Positions 6,512-14,594 of a DNA stretch of 43,538 bases are shown in pieces; within the stretch, counting starts at the first letter, position 1; each line of letters begins with the position of its first letter. Position numbers and translations under genes: made by a program. The stretch is taken from positions 1-43,538 of the forward strand of contig NZ_JASCIS010000061.1 of the NCBI RefSeq assembly GCF_029968015.1, given 5' to 3'. The stretch comes from Streptomyces luteolus. Its GTDB lineage: Bacteria; Actinomycetota; Actinomycetes; Streptomycetales; Streptomycetaceae. Below the pieces are notes generated by a model, which saw only the letters and a list, made by a program, of their open reading frames with translations, made no database searches and was not told where the DNA came from.

Positions 6512-8251
6512 ATGCTCGACCACCTCATCAAGGGCGCGACCATCGTCGACGGAACCGGCGCACCCGCGTACCGCGCGGACCTCGGCATCCGGGACGGGCG
6601 GATCGCCGTGATCGCGGAGCCCGGCACCGTGACCGAAGAGGCCCGCGGCAGCGAGGACGCCACCGGCAAGGTGCTCGCGCCCGGCTTCGTCGACCCGCAC
6701 ACGCACTACGACGCCCAGCTGTTCTGGGACCCGTACGCCACCCCGTCCCTGAACCACGGCGTGACCACCGTCGCGGGCGGCAACTGCGGGTTCACGCTCG
6801 CCCCGCTCAACCCGCAGCGGCCCGGCGACGCCGACTACACGCGCCGCATGATGTCCAAGGTGGAGGGCATGTCGCTGGTCGCCCTGGAGGAGGGAGCGCC
6901 CTGGAACTGGTCCGGGTTCGGCGAGTACCTGGACCGGCTCGAAGGGCGGATAGCCGTCAACGCCGGTTTCATGGTGGGCCATTGCGCGCTGCGCCGGTAC
7001 GTGATGGGCGAGGAGGCCATCGGTGGAAAGGCGAGCCCCGAGCAGTTGCAGACCATGCTCGACCTCTTCCACCGGGCCATGGAGGAGGGCGCCTGGGGGC
7101 TGTCCACCACCCAGTCGTCCACGCACTCCGACGGCGACGGGGCGCCCGTCGCCTCCCGGCACGCCGACCCCGAGGAGCTGCTCGCCCTGTCGCGGGCCGT
7201 CGCCGAGCACGAGGGGACGCAGCTGGAGGCGATCGTCGCGGGCTGCCTCGATCAGTTCAGTGATGATGAGATCGATCTGTTCGTGGAGATGTCCGCCGCG
7301 GCCGGGCGGCCGCTCAACTGGAACGTGCTGACCATCGACGCCGCCGTGCCCGAACGCGTGCCGCGCCAGCTCGTGCCGAGCGAGCGGGCCCGCAAGGCCG
7401 GGGGCCGGATCGTCGCCCTGACCATGCCCATCCTCACGCCGATGAACATGTCCCTCGGCACCTTCTGCGCCCTCAACCTCATCCCCGGCTGGGGCGACAT
7501 CCTCGGCCTGCCCGTGCCCGAGCGGATCGCCAAGCTCCGCGACCCCGACGTACGGGCGGAGATGCTGCGCCGCGCCGACTCCAAGGAGGCGGGCGTCTTT
7601 AGGCGGCTCGCGGACTTCGGGCGGTACGTCATCGGCGACACCTACAGCCCGGAGAACGAGGGCCTTGAGGGGCGCGTCGTGCAGGACATCGCGGCCGAGC
7701 GCGGGCAGGACCCGTTCCAGTGCCTGGTCGAGATCTGCGCCAACGACGAGCTGCGTACGGTGCTTTGGCCGATGCCGCCGGACAACGACCCGGCGTCCTG
7801 GGAGCTGCGCCGGCAGACCTGGGAGCACGAGGACGTCATGCTCGGCGGCTCGGACGCGGGCGCCCATCTGGACCGCATGTGCGGGGCCCCGTACACGACG
7901 CGGTTCATCGGGGACTGTCTGCGCGGCCGGAAGCTGACCTCCCTGGAGCAGGCCGTGAAGATGCTGACCGACGACCCGGCGCGGCTCTTCGGCCTCGTCG
8001 ACCGCGGCCGGATCACCGAGGGCTACCACGCGGACCTTGTCCTCTTCGACCCGGAGCGGATCGACGCGGGCAAGGCGACCCTCGTCCACGACCTGCCCGG
8101 CGACTCCCCGCGCCTCGACTCCAAGGCGATCGGCGTGAACGCGGTGTGGGTCAACGGTGTCGAGGCGCTCCGCGAGGACGTGGTGAGCGGCGCGGTGCCC
8201 GGCAAGGTGCTGCGCTCGGGCCGCGACACCCGGACGGTGAGCACCACATGA
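6512..8251 (+). CDS. N-acyl-D-amino-acid deacylase family amidohydrolase
   Basis: 579-residue metal-dependent amidohydrolase. N-terminal LIKGATIVDGTGAPAYRADL (beta-sandwich part), GKVLAPGFVDPHTHYDAQ with metal-binding H63 and H65, GVTTVAGGNCGF with the Cys (C92) that serves as a metal ligand in D-aminoacylases, MVGHCALR, and a distal metal Asp in GGSDAGAHLD. C-terminal GRITEGYHADLVLFDP is typical. It would hydrolyse an amide bond, often of an N-acyl or cyclic amide substrate, in the cytoplasm. ATG 6512 has GAAAGGGA upstream. Its TGA overlaps the start of the aldehyde dehydrogenase, so the two products probably act in sequence. Exact substrate unknown. Confidence 0.85.
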   Translation: MLDHLIKGATIVDGTGAPAYRADLGIRDGRIAVIAEPGTVTEEARGSEDATGKVLAPGFVDPHTHYDAQLFWDPYATPSLNHGVTTVAGGNCGFTLAPLNPQRPGDADYTRRMMSKVEGMSLVALEEGAPWNWSGFGEYLDRLEGRIAVNAGFMVGHCALRRYVMGEEAIGGKASPEQLQTMLDLFHRAMEEGAWGLSTTQSSTHSDGDGAPVASRHADPEELLALSRAVAEHEGTQLEAIVAGCLDQFSDDEIDLFVEMSAAAGRPLNWNVLTIDAAVPERVPRQLVPSERARKAGGRIVALTMPILTPMNMSLGTFCALNLIPGWGDILGLPVPERIAKLRDPDVRAEMLRRADSKEAGVFRRLADFGRYVIGDTYSPENEGLEGRVVQDIAAERGQDPFQCLVEICANDELRTVLWPMPPDNDPASWELRRQTWEHEDVMLGGSDAGAHLDRMCGAPYTTRFIGDCLRGRKLTSLEQAVKMLTDDPARLFGLVDRGRITEGYHADLVLFDPERIDAGKATLVHDLPGDSPRLDSKAIGVNAVWVNGVEALREDVVSGAVPGKVLRSGRDTRTVSTT

Positions 8252-9726
8252 CGTCCCAAGTACCTTTCCAGGAAAGCCTGTTCGTCGGCGGCGAGTGGGT
8301 CGAGCCGGACGGCGGGCACTACGAGGTGGTGAACCCGGCGAGCGAGGAGGTCGTCGGGCTGGCCCCGGAGGCCTCGCGCGCGCAGGTGCACGCGGCGGCG
8401 GCCGCGGCGCGCGCGGCCTTCGACGGCTGGTCGCGGACAAGCCCCGAGGAGCGGGCCCGCGTCCTCGACAAGGCCGCCGACCTGATCCAGCGGGACGCGG
8501 GCCCGGCCGTGCGGCTCGCCCGGGCCGAGACCGGCGCGACGACCGGCACGGCCCGCGGCATGCAGGTCGCGGTGGGCGCGGCCCGGTTCCGGCGGTACGC
8601 GAAGGGCGCCCTGGAGCCGGTCGAGGAGGCGCTCGCGCCGCAGATCACGGAGGCGGGGCCGATGGGCCCGGCGAGCGTGCTCGGCGCGCTCGCGGTACGC
8701 CAGCCGGTCGGCGTGGTCACCTGCATCACCTCGTACAACAATCCGTGGGCCAACCCGGCGGGCAAGGTCGCGCCCGCGCTCGCGATGGGCAACACGGTGG
8801 TCGTGAAGCCCGCGCCGCAGGACCCGCTGTCGGTGTACCGGATGGCGCGGGCCCTTGAGGAGGCGGGCGTGCCGCGCGGGGTGGTCAACGTCGTCTCCGG
8901 CACTTCGGTGGATGTCGGCGAGGCGGCCGTGGACTCCCCGGACGTCGACATGGTCAGCTTCACCGGCTCCACGGCCGTCGGGCAGCGCATCGCCGAGGTG
9001 TGCGGCCGGGGCATGAAGCGGCAGCTGATGGAGCTGGGCGGCAAGGGGGCGGCGCTGGTCCTGGACGACATTGACGATGCGGGCCTTGCCGCGGCGGTGC
9101 GCGGCATCGGCACGACGTACGCCTTCTACAGCGGGCAGATCTGTACGGCGCCCACGCGGGTGCTCGCGCAGCGCGGGATCTACGAGCGGCTGATCGAGAA
9201 GCTGACGGGCTACCTCGCCTTCATGAAGGTCGGCGATCCGGCGGCGCAGGGCACCGTGGTCGGCCCGGTGATCTCGGCGGCGCACCGGGACCGGGTCGAG
9301 TCGTACGTGGAGCTCGGGCGGAAGGAGGGCGCGCGGGTGGTCGCGGGCGGCGAGCGGCCGGACTTCGAGCGGGGCTTCTATGTCGCGCCCACCCTGCTCG
9401 CCGACTGCACCAACGACATGCGGGTCGCGCGCGAGGAGATCTTCGGGCCGGTGGTCGTGGTGATCCCCTTCGACGACGAGGAGGAGGGCGTACGCCTCGC
9501 CAACGACAGCGACTACGGGCTGATCGACTACGTCTGGTCCGGCGACGTGTCCCGCGCCTTCCGGCTCGCGCGCAGGCTGCGCGCCGGGGGCGTGGGCGTG
9601 AACACGGTGGGCCGGAACATGGAGGCGCCGTTCGGAGGGTTCAAGCAGAGCGGGGTGGGCCGGGACGTGGGCTCGTACGCGCTGCACGCCTACAGCGAGC
9701 TGCAGTCGCTCGTGTGGCCAGGGTGA
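8248..9726 (+). CDS. Aldehyde dehydrogenase family protein (NAD(P)+)
   Basis: 492-residue ALDH. ATG 8248 overlaps the amidohydrolase stop (ATGA), which fixes the start; the frame is open further upstream but lies there inside the amidohydrolase. Motifs: TSYNNPWANPAGKVAPALA, SFTGSTAVGQRIAE (cofactor-binding loop), catalytic Glu in MELGGKGA (E262), nucleophile Cys in GQICTAPTR (C299), EEIFGPVVVV and PFGGFKQSGVGRD. Expected to oxidise an aldehyde to the acid, perhaps one released after amide hydrolysis by its coupled partner. Followed by a 254-bp gap before the permease, so the permease may have its own promoter. Confidence 0.9.
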   Translation: MTSQVPFQESLFVGGEWVEPDGGHYEVVNPASEEVVGLAPEASRAQVHAAAAAARAAFDGWSRTSPEERARVLDKAADLIQRDAGPAVRLARAETGATTGTARGMQVAVGAARFRRYAKGALEPVEEALAPQITEAGPMGPASVLGALAVRQPVGVVTCITSYNNPWANPAGKVAPALAMGNTVVVKPAPQDPLSVYRMARALEEAGVPRGVVNVVSGTSVDVGEAAVDSPDVDMVSFTGSTAVGQRIAEVCGRGMKRQLMELGGKGAALVLDDIDDAGLAAAVRGIGTTYAFYSGQICTAPTRVLAQRGIYERLIEKLTGYLAFMKVGDPAAQGTVVGPVISAAHRDRVESYVELGRKEGARVVAGGERPDFERGFYVAPTLLADCTNDMRVAREEIFGPVVVVIPFDDEEEGVRLANDSDYGLIDYVWSGDVSRAFRLARRLRAGGVGVNTVGRNMEAPFGGFKQSGVGRDVGSYALHAYSELQSLVWPG

Positions 9727-9980
9727 CGGGGCACCGGCGAGGGTTACGTAGCATTGGCCGAGGGTGACGGTGCGTGGGCCGAGGGTGACAGGAAAACACC
9801 GCACGGGAAAATTTTGAAACGGACATTTAGGGCGCTCCTGCGATTCCCGCATCGTGGAATTGCGGGAGTAGGCCTTGGTGTGGCGGGCCAAGGTGCGCAG
9901 GCGACCTGTGAATCGATGATCGATTACCGATTTGTATGGCCTGATTAAAGGGCGGTTACCCGGAGTTCAACCTTCCGGAC
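9727..9980. promoter_or_regulatory. Gap with two dyads before APC permease
   Basis: The 254-bp gap shows a duplicated GGCCGAGGGTGAC (9754-9766 and 9778-9790), an inverted repeat TCCCGCA-N9-TGCGGGA (9845-9867), and a perfect 7-1-7 dyad AATCGAT G ATCGATT at 9911-9925. The region is more AT-rich than its surroundings after 9790. It probably contains the permease promoter and an operator. The 9911 dyad differs from the CTGACG operators. Confidence 0.5.
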
Positions 9981-11576
9981 ATGGAAACCGCAGCACTTAA
10001 CGTCCTGTTCATGACGCAGCTGGAAACCCCGCCCCAGGGCGGAGACACGGTACGGGGCGTGACCGAGGCCGGAAGCGGTGTGCGGTCCAAAGGGCTCGGC
10101 GGGAACTCCGTCGGCCTCGTCGGCAGTGCCGTCATCGGCATCTCGACCGTCGCCCCGGTCTACTGCCTCACCTCGACACTCGGCTCCACCGCGGGCGAGG
10201 TGGGCGTGCAGATGCCCGCCGTCTTCCTGGCCGGATTCCTGCCGATGCTGCTCGTGGCCTTCGCCTACCGCGAGCTCAACAAGGCGATGCCGGACTGCGG
10301 CACCTCCTTCACCTGGACCGTGAAGGCCTTCGGCCCGCGCGTTGGATGGATGTGCGGCTGGGGCCTGGTGATCGCCACGATCATCGTGCTCTCGAACCTC
10401 GCGGGCGTCGCCACCTCGTACTTCTGGCTCCTGGCCGGTGAGGTCACGGGCTCCCCGGCGATCGCGGCCCTGGACGACAGCAAGCCGGTGCACATCGTCA
10501 CCTGCCTCGCCCTGATCGCCGCCGCCACCGCCATCAGCTACCGCGGCATGACGGCCACGAAGGGCGTGCAGTACGCCCTCGTCGGACTCCAGCTCGTCGT
10601 GCTCGTGATCTTCGTGACCATGGCGTTCCAGAAGGCGGGCAGCGGCGAGTTCGCCACCGGGCTCGACTTCTCCTGGTCCTGGCTGAACCCCTTCGCGGTG
10701 CAGTCCTTCGCCGCCTTCACCGCGGGCCTCTCGCTCTCCATCTTCATGTTCTGGGGCTGGGACGCCTGCCTCACCGCCAACGAGGAGACCTCCGGCAGCG
10801 AGAAGACGCCCGGCCGGGCCGCGCTCATCGCGATGGTCGTGCTCGTCGGCTCCTACCTCGCCACCGGCGTCGCCGCGCAGATGGCGGTCGGCTCGGGCGA
10901 CAAGGGCCTCGGCCTCGGCAACCCGGACACGTCCGACAACGTCTTCGCCGCGCTCGCCGGACCCGTGATGGGCCCGCTGCTCGGCATCCTGCTCTTCCTC
11001 GCGGTCCTCGCCTCGGCGGCGGCCAGCCTGCAGACCACGTTCATCCCGGTCGCGCGTACGGTGCTCGCGATGTCGACGTACGAGGCGCTGCCGCCCTCGT
11101 ACGCCCGCGTCCACCCCCGATTCAAGACGCCGGGCCGCGCGACGATCGTGGCCGGTGTCGCGACCGGCTTCTTCTACACGGTCATGACGCTGGTCAGCGA
11201 GCACGTCCTGGTCGACACGATCTACGCGCTCGGCCTCATGATCTGCTTCTACTACGCCCTGACGGCGTTCGCCTGCGCCTGGTACTTCCGCCGCGAACTC
11301 ACCCGCTCGGTGCGGGACCTGGTCTACAAGGGCCTGTGCCCGGTCCTCGGCGGCGCGCTCCTGACGGCGGTCTTCGGCAAGACGCTGTACGACATGTGGG
11401 ACCCGGCGTACGGCAGCGGATCGTCCGTCTTCGGTGTCGGATCCGTGTTCGTGATCGGCGTGGGTCTGCTCGCCCTCGGCGTGGTCATCATGATCGTCAC
11501 GGAGCGGCGGAGTCCGGGGTTCTTCCGGGGGCAGGTTCTGACGAAGGACACGCCGGCCCTGGTCGTCCAGGACTGA
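9981..11576 (+). CDS. APC family amino acid/amine permease
   Basis: Up to 531 residues with about 12 hydrophobic helices. GLVGSAVIGISTVAPVYCLT in helix 1 and helix 6-like FMFWGWDACLTANEETSGSE fit the amino acid-polyamine-organocation superfamily. It is expected to take up an amino acid, amine or related nitrogen compound across the plasma membrane by secondary transport. The start is uncertain: ATG 9981 (GGAG about 15 bases upstream) or ATG 10011 (MTQLETPPQ), neither with an ideal Shine-Dalgarno. It ends the rightward catabolic block and is closed by a strong terminator at 11605. Its position suggests import of the substrate of the amidohydrolase/ALDH pair, which is an inference. Confidence 0.85.
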   Translation: METAALNVLFMTQLETPPQGGDTVRGVTEAGSGVRSKGLGGNSVGLVGSAVIGISTVAPVYCLTSTLGSTAGEVGVQMPAVFLAGFLPMLLVAFAYRELNKAMPDCGTSFTWTVKAFGPRVGWMCGWGLVIATIIVLSNLAGVATSYFWLLAGEVTGSPAIAALDDSKPVHIVTCLALIAAATAISYRGMTATKGVQYALVGLQLVVLVIFVTMAFQKAGSGEFATGLDFSWSWLNPFAVQSFAAFTAGLSLSIFMFWGWDACLTANEETSGSEKTPGRAALIAMVVLVGSYLATGVAAQMAVGSGDKGLGLGNPDTSDNVFAALAGPVMGPLLGILLFLAVLASAAASLQTTFIPVARTVLAMSTYEALPPSYARVHPRFKTPGRATIVAGVATGFFYTVMTLVSEHVLVDTIYALGLMICFYYALTAFACAWYFRRELTRSVRDLVYKGLCPVLGGALLTAVFGKTLYDMWDPAYGSGSSVFGVGSVFVIGVGLLALGVVIMIVTERRSPGFFRGQVLTKDTPALVVQD

Positions 11577-11604
11577 GCGCCCAGGCCGCCGCCGGAAAGC
11601 GCTC

Positions 11605-11642
11605 GGCCCCGCCGCACCCTGACTTGGGGGTGCGGCGGGGCC
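11605..11642. terminator. Bidirectional hairpin terminator
   Basis: 15-bp perfect arms GGCCCCGCCGCACCC and GGGTGCGGCGGGGCC with an 8-base loop, between the convergent permease (ends 11576) and YdcF gene (ends 11647). Typical Streptomyces terminator without a long T tract. Confidence 0.85.
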
Positions 11643-11646
11643 GTTG

Positions 11647-12315
11647 TCATCGGAGAGTTGACGGCTCGATGGCCATGAGGCGGCTGGTGAATCCCTCGTT
11701 GCGCAGCCGGTCGTAGGCCTCCCGGACGTCGTCCGGCACGGGCAGGCTGATCATGAAGCCTTGCTCCGGGTAGATGAGGAGTCGCTGAAGCGCGCCTACG
11801 AGCATGTCGATCACCAGGCGGGCGTCCCGGATGGAGTCCACGTACTCATCGAGCGTCATCGGGGTGGAGGCACTGACGATCTCGACCTCGGGCCACAGCT
11901 TGCGGGCCGTAGCGTACGCGCGGCGCTCCTCGTACGGCTTGCTGATCAGCAGCACGGACTCCGGGTGTACGCCCGCCTCTTCGAGGACCTTCTTGGAGAA
12001 CTCGATGTTCTGGCCGGTATTGCGGGCGTTGGGCTCCACGAGGACGGCTGAGCTGGGCACGCCGCGTTCCAGGGCTCGTTCGCGGTAGTGGACGGCTTCG
12101 CCGCGGGGCATGCGCTCGCGCGTCGTGGGGCTCGTGGCTCCGGTGAACACAAGCAGGGGCGCCAGGCCGCGCTCGTACAGGTCCACCGCCGTGTCGGCCA
12201 CGCCGAGGTCGTGGCTGCCCAGGCCGATCGCCACTGAGCACGGCTTCAGGGTGTGGCCCATCTGGTGGTAGTCCCACAGGCGACGTACGTCGGCCCATGC
12301 CTGTGTCGAGATCAT
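11647..12315 (-). CDS. YdcF/DUF218 family protein
   Basis: 222-residue DUF218-type protein: GLGSHDLGVADTAVDLYERG (phosphate-loop-like SHD), LLVFTGATSPTT, the family signature EPNARNTGQNIEF, LLISKPYEERRAYATA and a C-terminal segment with YDRLRNEGFTSRLM. Family members (YdcF, SanA-like) are linked to envelope processes and bind nucleotides, but no clear enzymatic role is established. No signal peptide or membrane helix is visible, so it is likely cytosolic. It stands alone between two terminators. Confidence 0.8.
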   Translation of the reverse strand: MISTQAWADVRRLWDYHQMGHTLKPCSVAIGLGSHDLGVADTAVDLYERGLAPLLVFTGATSPTTRERMPRGEAVHYRERALERGVPSSAVLVEPNARNTGQNIEFSKKVLEEAGVHPESVLLISKPYEERRAYATARKLWPEVEIVSASTPMTLDEYVDSIRDARLVIDMLVGALQRLLIYPEQGFMISLPVPDDVREAYDRLRNEGFTSRLMAIEPSTLR

Positions 12316-12332
12316 TGCTGCCCTTCCCGTCG

Positions 12333-12368
12333 GCCCCGCCGTTCCCCAACTCGGGTCTACGGCGGGGC
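12333..12368. terminator. Hairpin terminator after DUF397 gene
   Basis: Arms GCCCCGCCG (12333-12341) and CGGCGGGGC (12360-12368), 18-base loop, just downstream of the minus-strand DUF397 stop at 12387. Confidence 0.65.
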
Positions 12369-12386
12369 TGTTGGTGCGCGGGTGGT

Positions 12387-12596
12387 TCAGGCGGCGCCCA
12401 GTCGGCCGTCTTTGACGCCGGTGAGGAAGTGTGAGAAAGCGTCAGTGTGGATGTTGAGGGTGGGGCCGGTGGGGTTCTTGGAGTCGCGCACGGGAACGGT
12501 GCTGCGGGTTGCGGCGAGGTTGGTGGCGACCTCTACGCACTGGCCGCCGTTGTCGCTGTAGGAGGACTTGAACCAGCGGGGGGATTCGGTCGTCAC
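12387..12596 (-). CDS. DUF397 domain protein
   Basis: 69 residues. The domain signature is W-KSSYSDNGGQCVEVA followed by VPVRDSKNPTGPTL and a hydrophobic end (FSHFLTGVKDG). DUF397 proteins are small partners of Scr1/DUF5753 HTH regulators in actinomycetes; the pairs have been likened to toxin-antitoxin units, and some influence antibiotic production. The GTG start overlaps the regulator stop (GTGA at 12596-12593), so the pair is translationally coupled. Confidence 0.9.
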   Translation of the reverse strand: MTTESPRWFKSSYSDNGGQCVEVATNLAATRSTVPVRDSKNPTGPTLNIHTDAFSHFLTGVKDGRLGAA

Positions 12597-13435
12597 GGGG
12601 TGCCCTTTCTCAGCTGGCGGATCATGGCCACCGACTCCGCTTGGGAGAGCGATTCGGCCTGCAGTTGATGGTAGGCCTTCAACAGGGGCACTACGAACGT
12701 ACTTTCCCTCTCCAGGCCGCCCCGGTGGGAGGACTCCGCGTAGGACATGAGTGAGCGGTCCGCCATCGTCAGCACAGTGACCGGAAGATTGAAGGGGCGC
12801 AGGACCCCCATGCTGAAGGGCGCGACCTGAAGCGTCGTGTTCGGTTGCTCCGCGAAGTCGATCAGGTGCGCCAACTGCGCGTCCATGGCCTCCGGTTCGC
12901 CGATGGGGCGGCGGACGCAGCCCTCGTCCAGCACGACGAAGATCTCCGGTGGATTCTTCCTGCGGTCCAGGATCGACTGGCGCTCCGCGACGACCGAGAC
13001 GCGCTCGCGCGCCTGCTCCGCGGTGATCGCCCTCCGCTTGAGCGCGCTGTCCGCCAGCGCGGACGCGTACTGCGGTGTCTGGAGAAGGCCCGGTATGACG
13101 CCGACCTCGTACAGCCGGATCTCGGCGGCTCGCCCCTCGTAGCCCACGAACTCCGGGAATCCTTCAAGCAGCGAGCCGTGCTGCATCTCGCGCCACTGGC
13201 GTTCGAACGTGTCGGCGGTCCCATCGGTGCCCAGTGCACGGTCAACACTGCGCGAGAAGCGAAGAGTTGGAATCTTGCGACCAGTTTCGACGGCCGAGAT
13301 GTGCGTGCTGGAGTAGTCCATCAGGATGGCCAGCTCTTCCTGCTTCAGCCCTTTCGACTCTCGCTCCCTGCGTAAGCGGGCCCCGAACGCTGCCGCTGGG
13401 CTGCTGTCCGGGTTCAGTTCCTTGATATTCACCAT
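12593..13435 (-). CDS. Scr1-type HTH regulator (XRE N-terminus, DUF5753)
   Basis: 280 residues. Residues about 15-75 form an XRE helix-turn-helix (FGARLRRERESKGLKQEELA, YSSTHISAVETGRKIP). The rest is the DUF5753 domain (EFVGYEGRAAEIRLYEVGVI, PGLLQTPQYASAL, FVVLDEGCVRRPIG, LQVAPFSMG). It acts as a DNA-binding regulator in complex with the coupled DUF397 protein. It is divergent from a run of small genes leading into the graspetide locus. The dyad at 13508 in the shared promoter region is a candidate binding site. Control of the tgm genes is an inference from orientation. Confidence 0.9.
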   Translation of the reverse strand: MVNIKELNPDSSPAAAFGARLRRERESKGLKQEELAILMDYSSTHISAVETGRKIPTLRFSRSVDRALGTDGTADTFERQWREMQHGSLLEGFPEFVGYEGRAAEIRLYEVGVIPGLLQTPQYASALADSALKRRAITAEQARERVSVVAERQSILDRRKNPPEIFVVLDEGCVRRPIGEPEAMDAQLAHLIDFAEQPNTTLQVAPFSMGVLRPFNLPVTVLTMADRSLMSYAESSHRGGLERESTFVVPLLKAYHQLQAESLSQAESVAMIRQLRKGTP

Positions 13436-13507
13436 GCGGGCGCAACCTTTCCTGCCGCATTGACAGCTTGAATGCGATTTGACCCTAGGCCACGCTGAAG
13501 GCTCCCG

Positions 13508-13523
13508 GTAGTCGAATGACTAC
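13508..13523. promoter_or_regulatory. Perfect dyad GTAGTC-N4-GACTAC
   Basis: 6-4-6 inverted repeat (GTAGTC GAAT GACTAC) ending 14 bases before the GTG at 13538, in the 102-bp region between the Scr1-HTH gene and the small genes. A TTGACA at 13460-13465 lies upstream. Candidate operator for the divergent regulator. Confidence 0.55.
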
Positions 13524-13537
13524 AGACAGGAGTAATT

Positions 13538-13777
13538 GTGTGCCCACCCCACATGCCCACCCCTGCCCCTGCGATCGGAACGCTTCTCCTGGACCTCGTC
13601 CGCGATCAACTCGGTGAGTTCCGAGGCGAATTGGGCAACCGCTGGTTCCTGCGGCCCGCGTGCGGGGGGACGGAGTGGGAGGTCGCCCCCGAGCGCACCC
13701 GGCCGGCCACCGCCGAACAGCGCTTACGTGTCGCGACCGCCCGGGCGAACGCCCGCTCCCGAGGGGAGTTGCTGTGA
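13538..13777 (+). CDS. Small CGG-EWE protein upstream of graspetide locus
   Basis: 79 residues. GTG 13538 follows AGGAG by five bases; an ATG at 13553 would remove five residues. The core D-x-VRD-x-LG ... FLRPACGGTEWEV matches the pattern of the 962-1147 protein, including CGG and EWE, so the two appear related. It ends with an Arg-rich helix. The stop overlaps the next start (GTGA). Function unknown; the family is found beside HTH regulators in this window. Confidence 0.7.
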   Translation: MCPPHMPTPAPAIGTLLLDLVRDQLGEFRGELGNRWFLRPACGGTEWEVAPERTRPATAEQRLRVATARANARSRGELL

Positions 13778-13995
13778 CCGTCGATGCGCTCAAGGAGGCC
13801 GAGGAGGCCCTCGCCGAGCTGGACGCCGCCCTCGCCGCCGCCGGTGTCACGCTGCCGTCCCTCGGCGTCGACCTGGTCGCGTACACCCGTCAACAGCCGT
13901 TTGCCCTCGTCGAGTTGGGGCGCTGCAACGTCGCCACCGCCCGGGCTCTGACCGCCGCCCTGCGTGCAGGTAACACCCCATGCGTGCCCTCTTAG
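13774..13995 (+). CDS. Small Ala/Leu-rich helical protein
   Basis: 73 residues from GTG 13774, coupled by GTGA overlap to the preceding gene. The first half is an amphipathic Ala/Glu/Leu helix (LKEAEEALAELDAALAAAGV) likely to form a coiled coil, followed by LVAYTRQQPFALVELGRCN. No known domain. The overlap with its neighbours and its normal codon bias support it as a real gene. Confidence 0.6.
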   Translation: MTVDALKEAEEALAELDAALAAAGVTLPSLGVDLVAYTRQQPFALVELGRCNVATARALTAALRAGNTPCVPS

Positions 13996-14297
13996 CCCGC
14001 GCCCTCTCCTGGGTCCCTTGGCGGCGACGCCCCGGACGGCACAGTGCGAAACACCTCGCCGCGCAGCGGGCCGCCGTACCCGTACCCGAACCCGTATCCC
14101 CGTGGGCCCGGCCGTGGACCTCCCCCTCGGCCGCGGACGTACGGGCGATCTTCCGGGACCCGCAGGTCCTCGCGCTGCCCACCCCGCAGCGCGAACGTGC
14201 GTGGGCCGCCGCGTTCGCGGAGCTGGGCGTGGACTACGACCACCCCGCAGCAGAACCCCTGGGCAGCCTCGTCACCCCCGTACGAGTTGCGGCATGA
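13980..14297 (+). CDS. Small Arg/Pro-rich hypothetical protein
   Basis: 105 residues from ATG 13980, overlapping the preceding gene by 16 bases. Hydrophobic and basic N-terminus (MRALLARALSWVPWRRRPGR), Pro/Val repeat (VPVPEPVSPWARPW), then ADVRAIFRDPQVLALPTPQRERAWAAAFAELGV. The layout recalls the 1144-1479 protein. It precedes the graspetide precursor by 58 bp and may be cotranscribed with it. Function unknown. Confidence 0.6.
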   Translation: MRALLARALSWVPWRRRPGRHSAKHLAAQRAAVPVPEPVSPWARPWTSPSAADVRAIFRDPQVLALPTPQRERAWAAAFAELGVDYDHPAAEPLGSLVTPVRVAA

Positions 14298-14355
14298 CTG
14301 CCCATCGAGTCGTCCCGCCCCGACCGTGGGTGGGCAAGGACAGGAGGAGACCGCC

Positions 14356-14583
14356 TTGAGCGCCACCAGCATCGAACCCGCCGAACCCACCCAACCGTTC
14401 GCCATGCGCTTCGCCGCCCGGCAGACCAGTGCCCCCGCCGACACGACGGGCGTCACGTACGACAACCACCTGCAGGTTGCCCTCACCCGCGAGGGCAACC
14501 CGTGGGCGATGACCGCCGCCGGAGAGACCAGCAGCAACACGAACTCCGACAGCCGGAACGACGAAGGCACCGACTTCTACTAG
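14356..14583 (+). CDS. tgmA: ATP-grasp-modified RiPP (graspetide) precursor peptide
   Basis: 75-residue precursor. The start is TTG 14356, with GGAGGAG seven bases ahead; the family length and the absence of another start support it. The leader carries the typical PFAMRFAARQ motif (residues 14-23) and the Y35-D-N-H-L-Q40 plus G47-N-P-W segment of the GRASP_targ family. The core (about residues 53-75) is rich in hydroxyl side chains (T53, T58, S59, S60, T62, S64, S66, T72) and acids (E57, D65, D69, E70, D73), as needed for omega-ester links made by an ATP-grasp ligase. Followed directly by tgmB and tgmC. The core has no Asp-Gly; D65-Ser66 is the closest substitute. Confidence 0.88.
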   Translation: MSATSIEPAEPTQPFAMRFAARQTSAPADTTGVTYDNHLQVALTREGNPWAMTAAGETSSNTNSDSRNDEGTDFY

Positions 14584-14594
14584 GAGAGCTCGAG

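Noticed and set aside
6257..8440. 727-codon minus-strand open frame opposite the amidohydrolase
   Set aside because: Antisense shadow of a strongly recognisable gene; no domain visible and Arg/Pro-rich.
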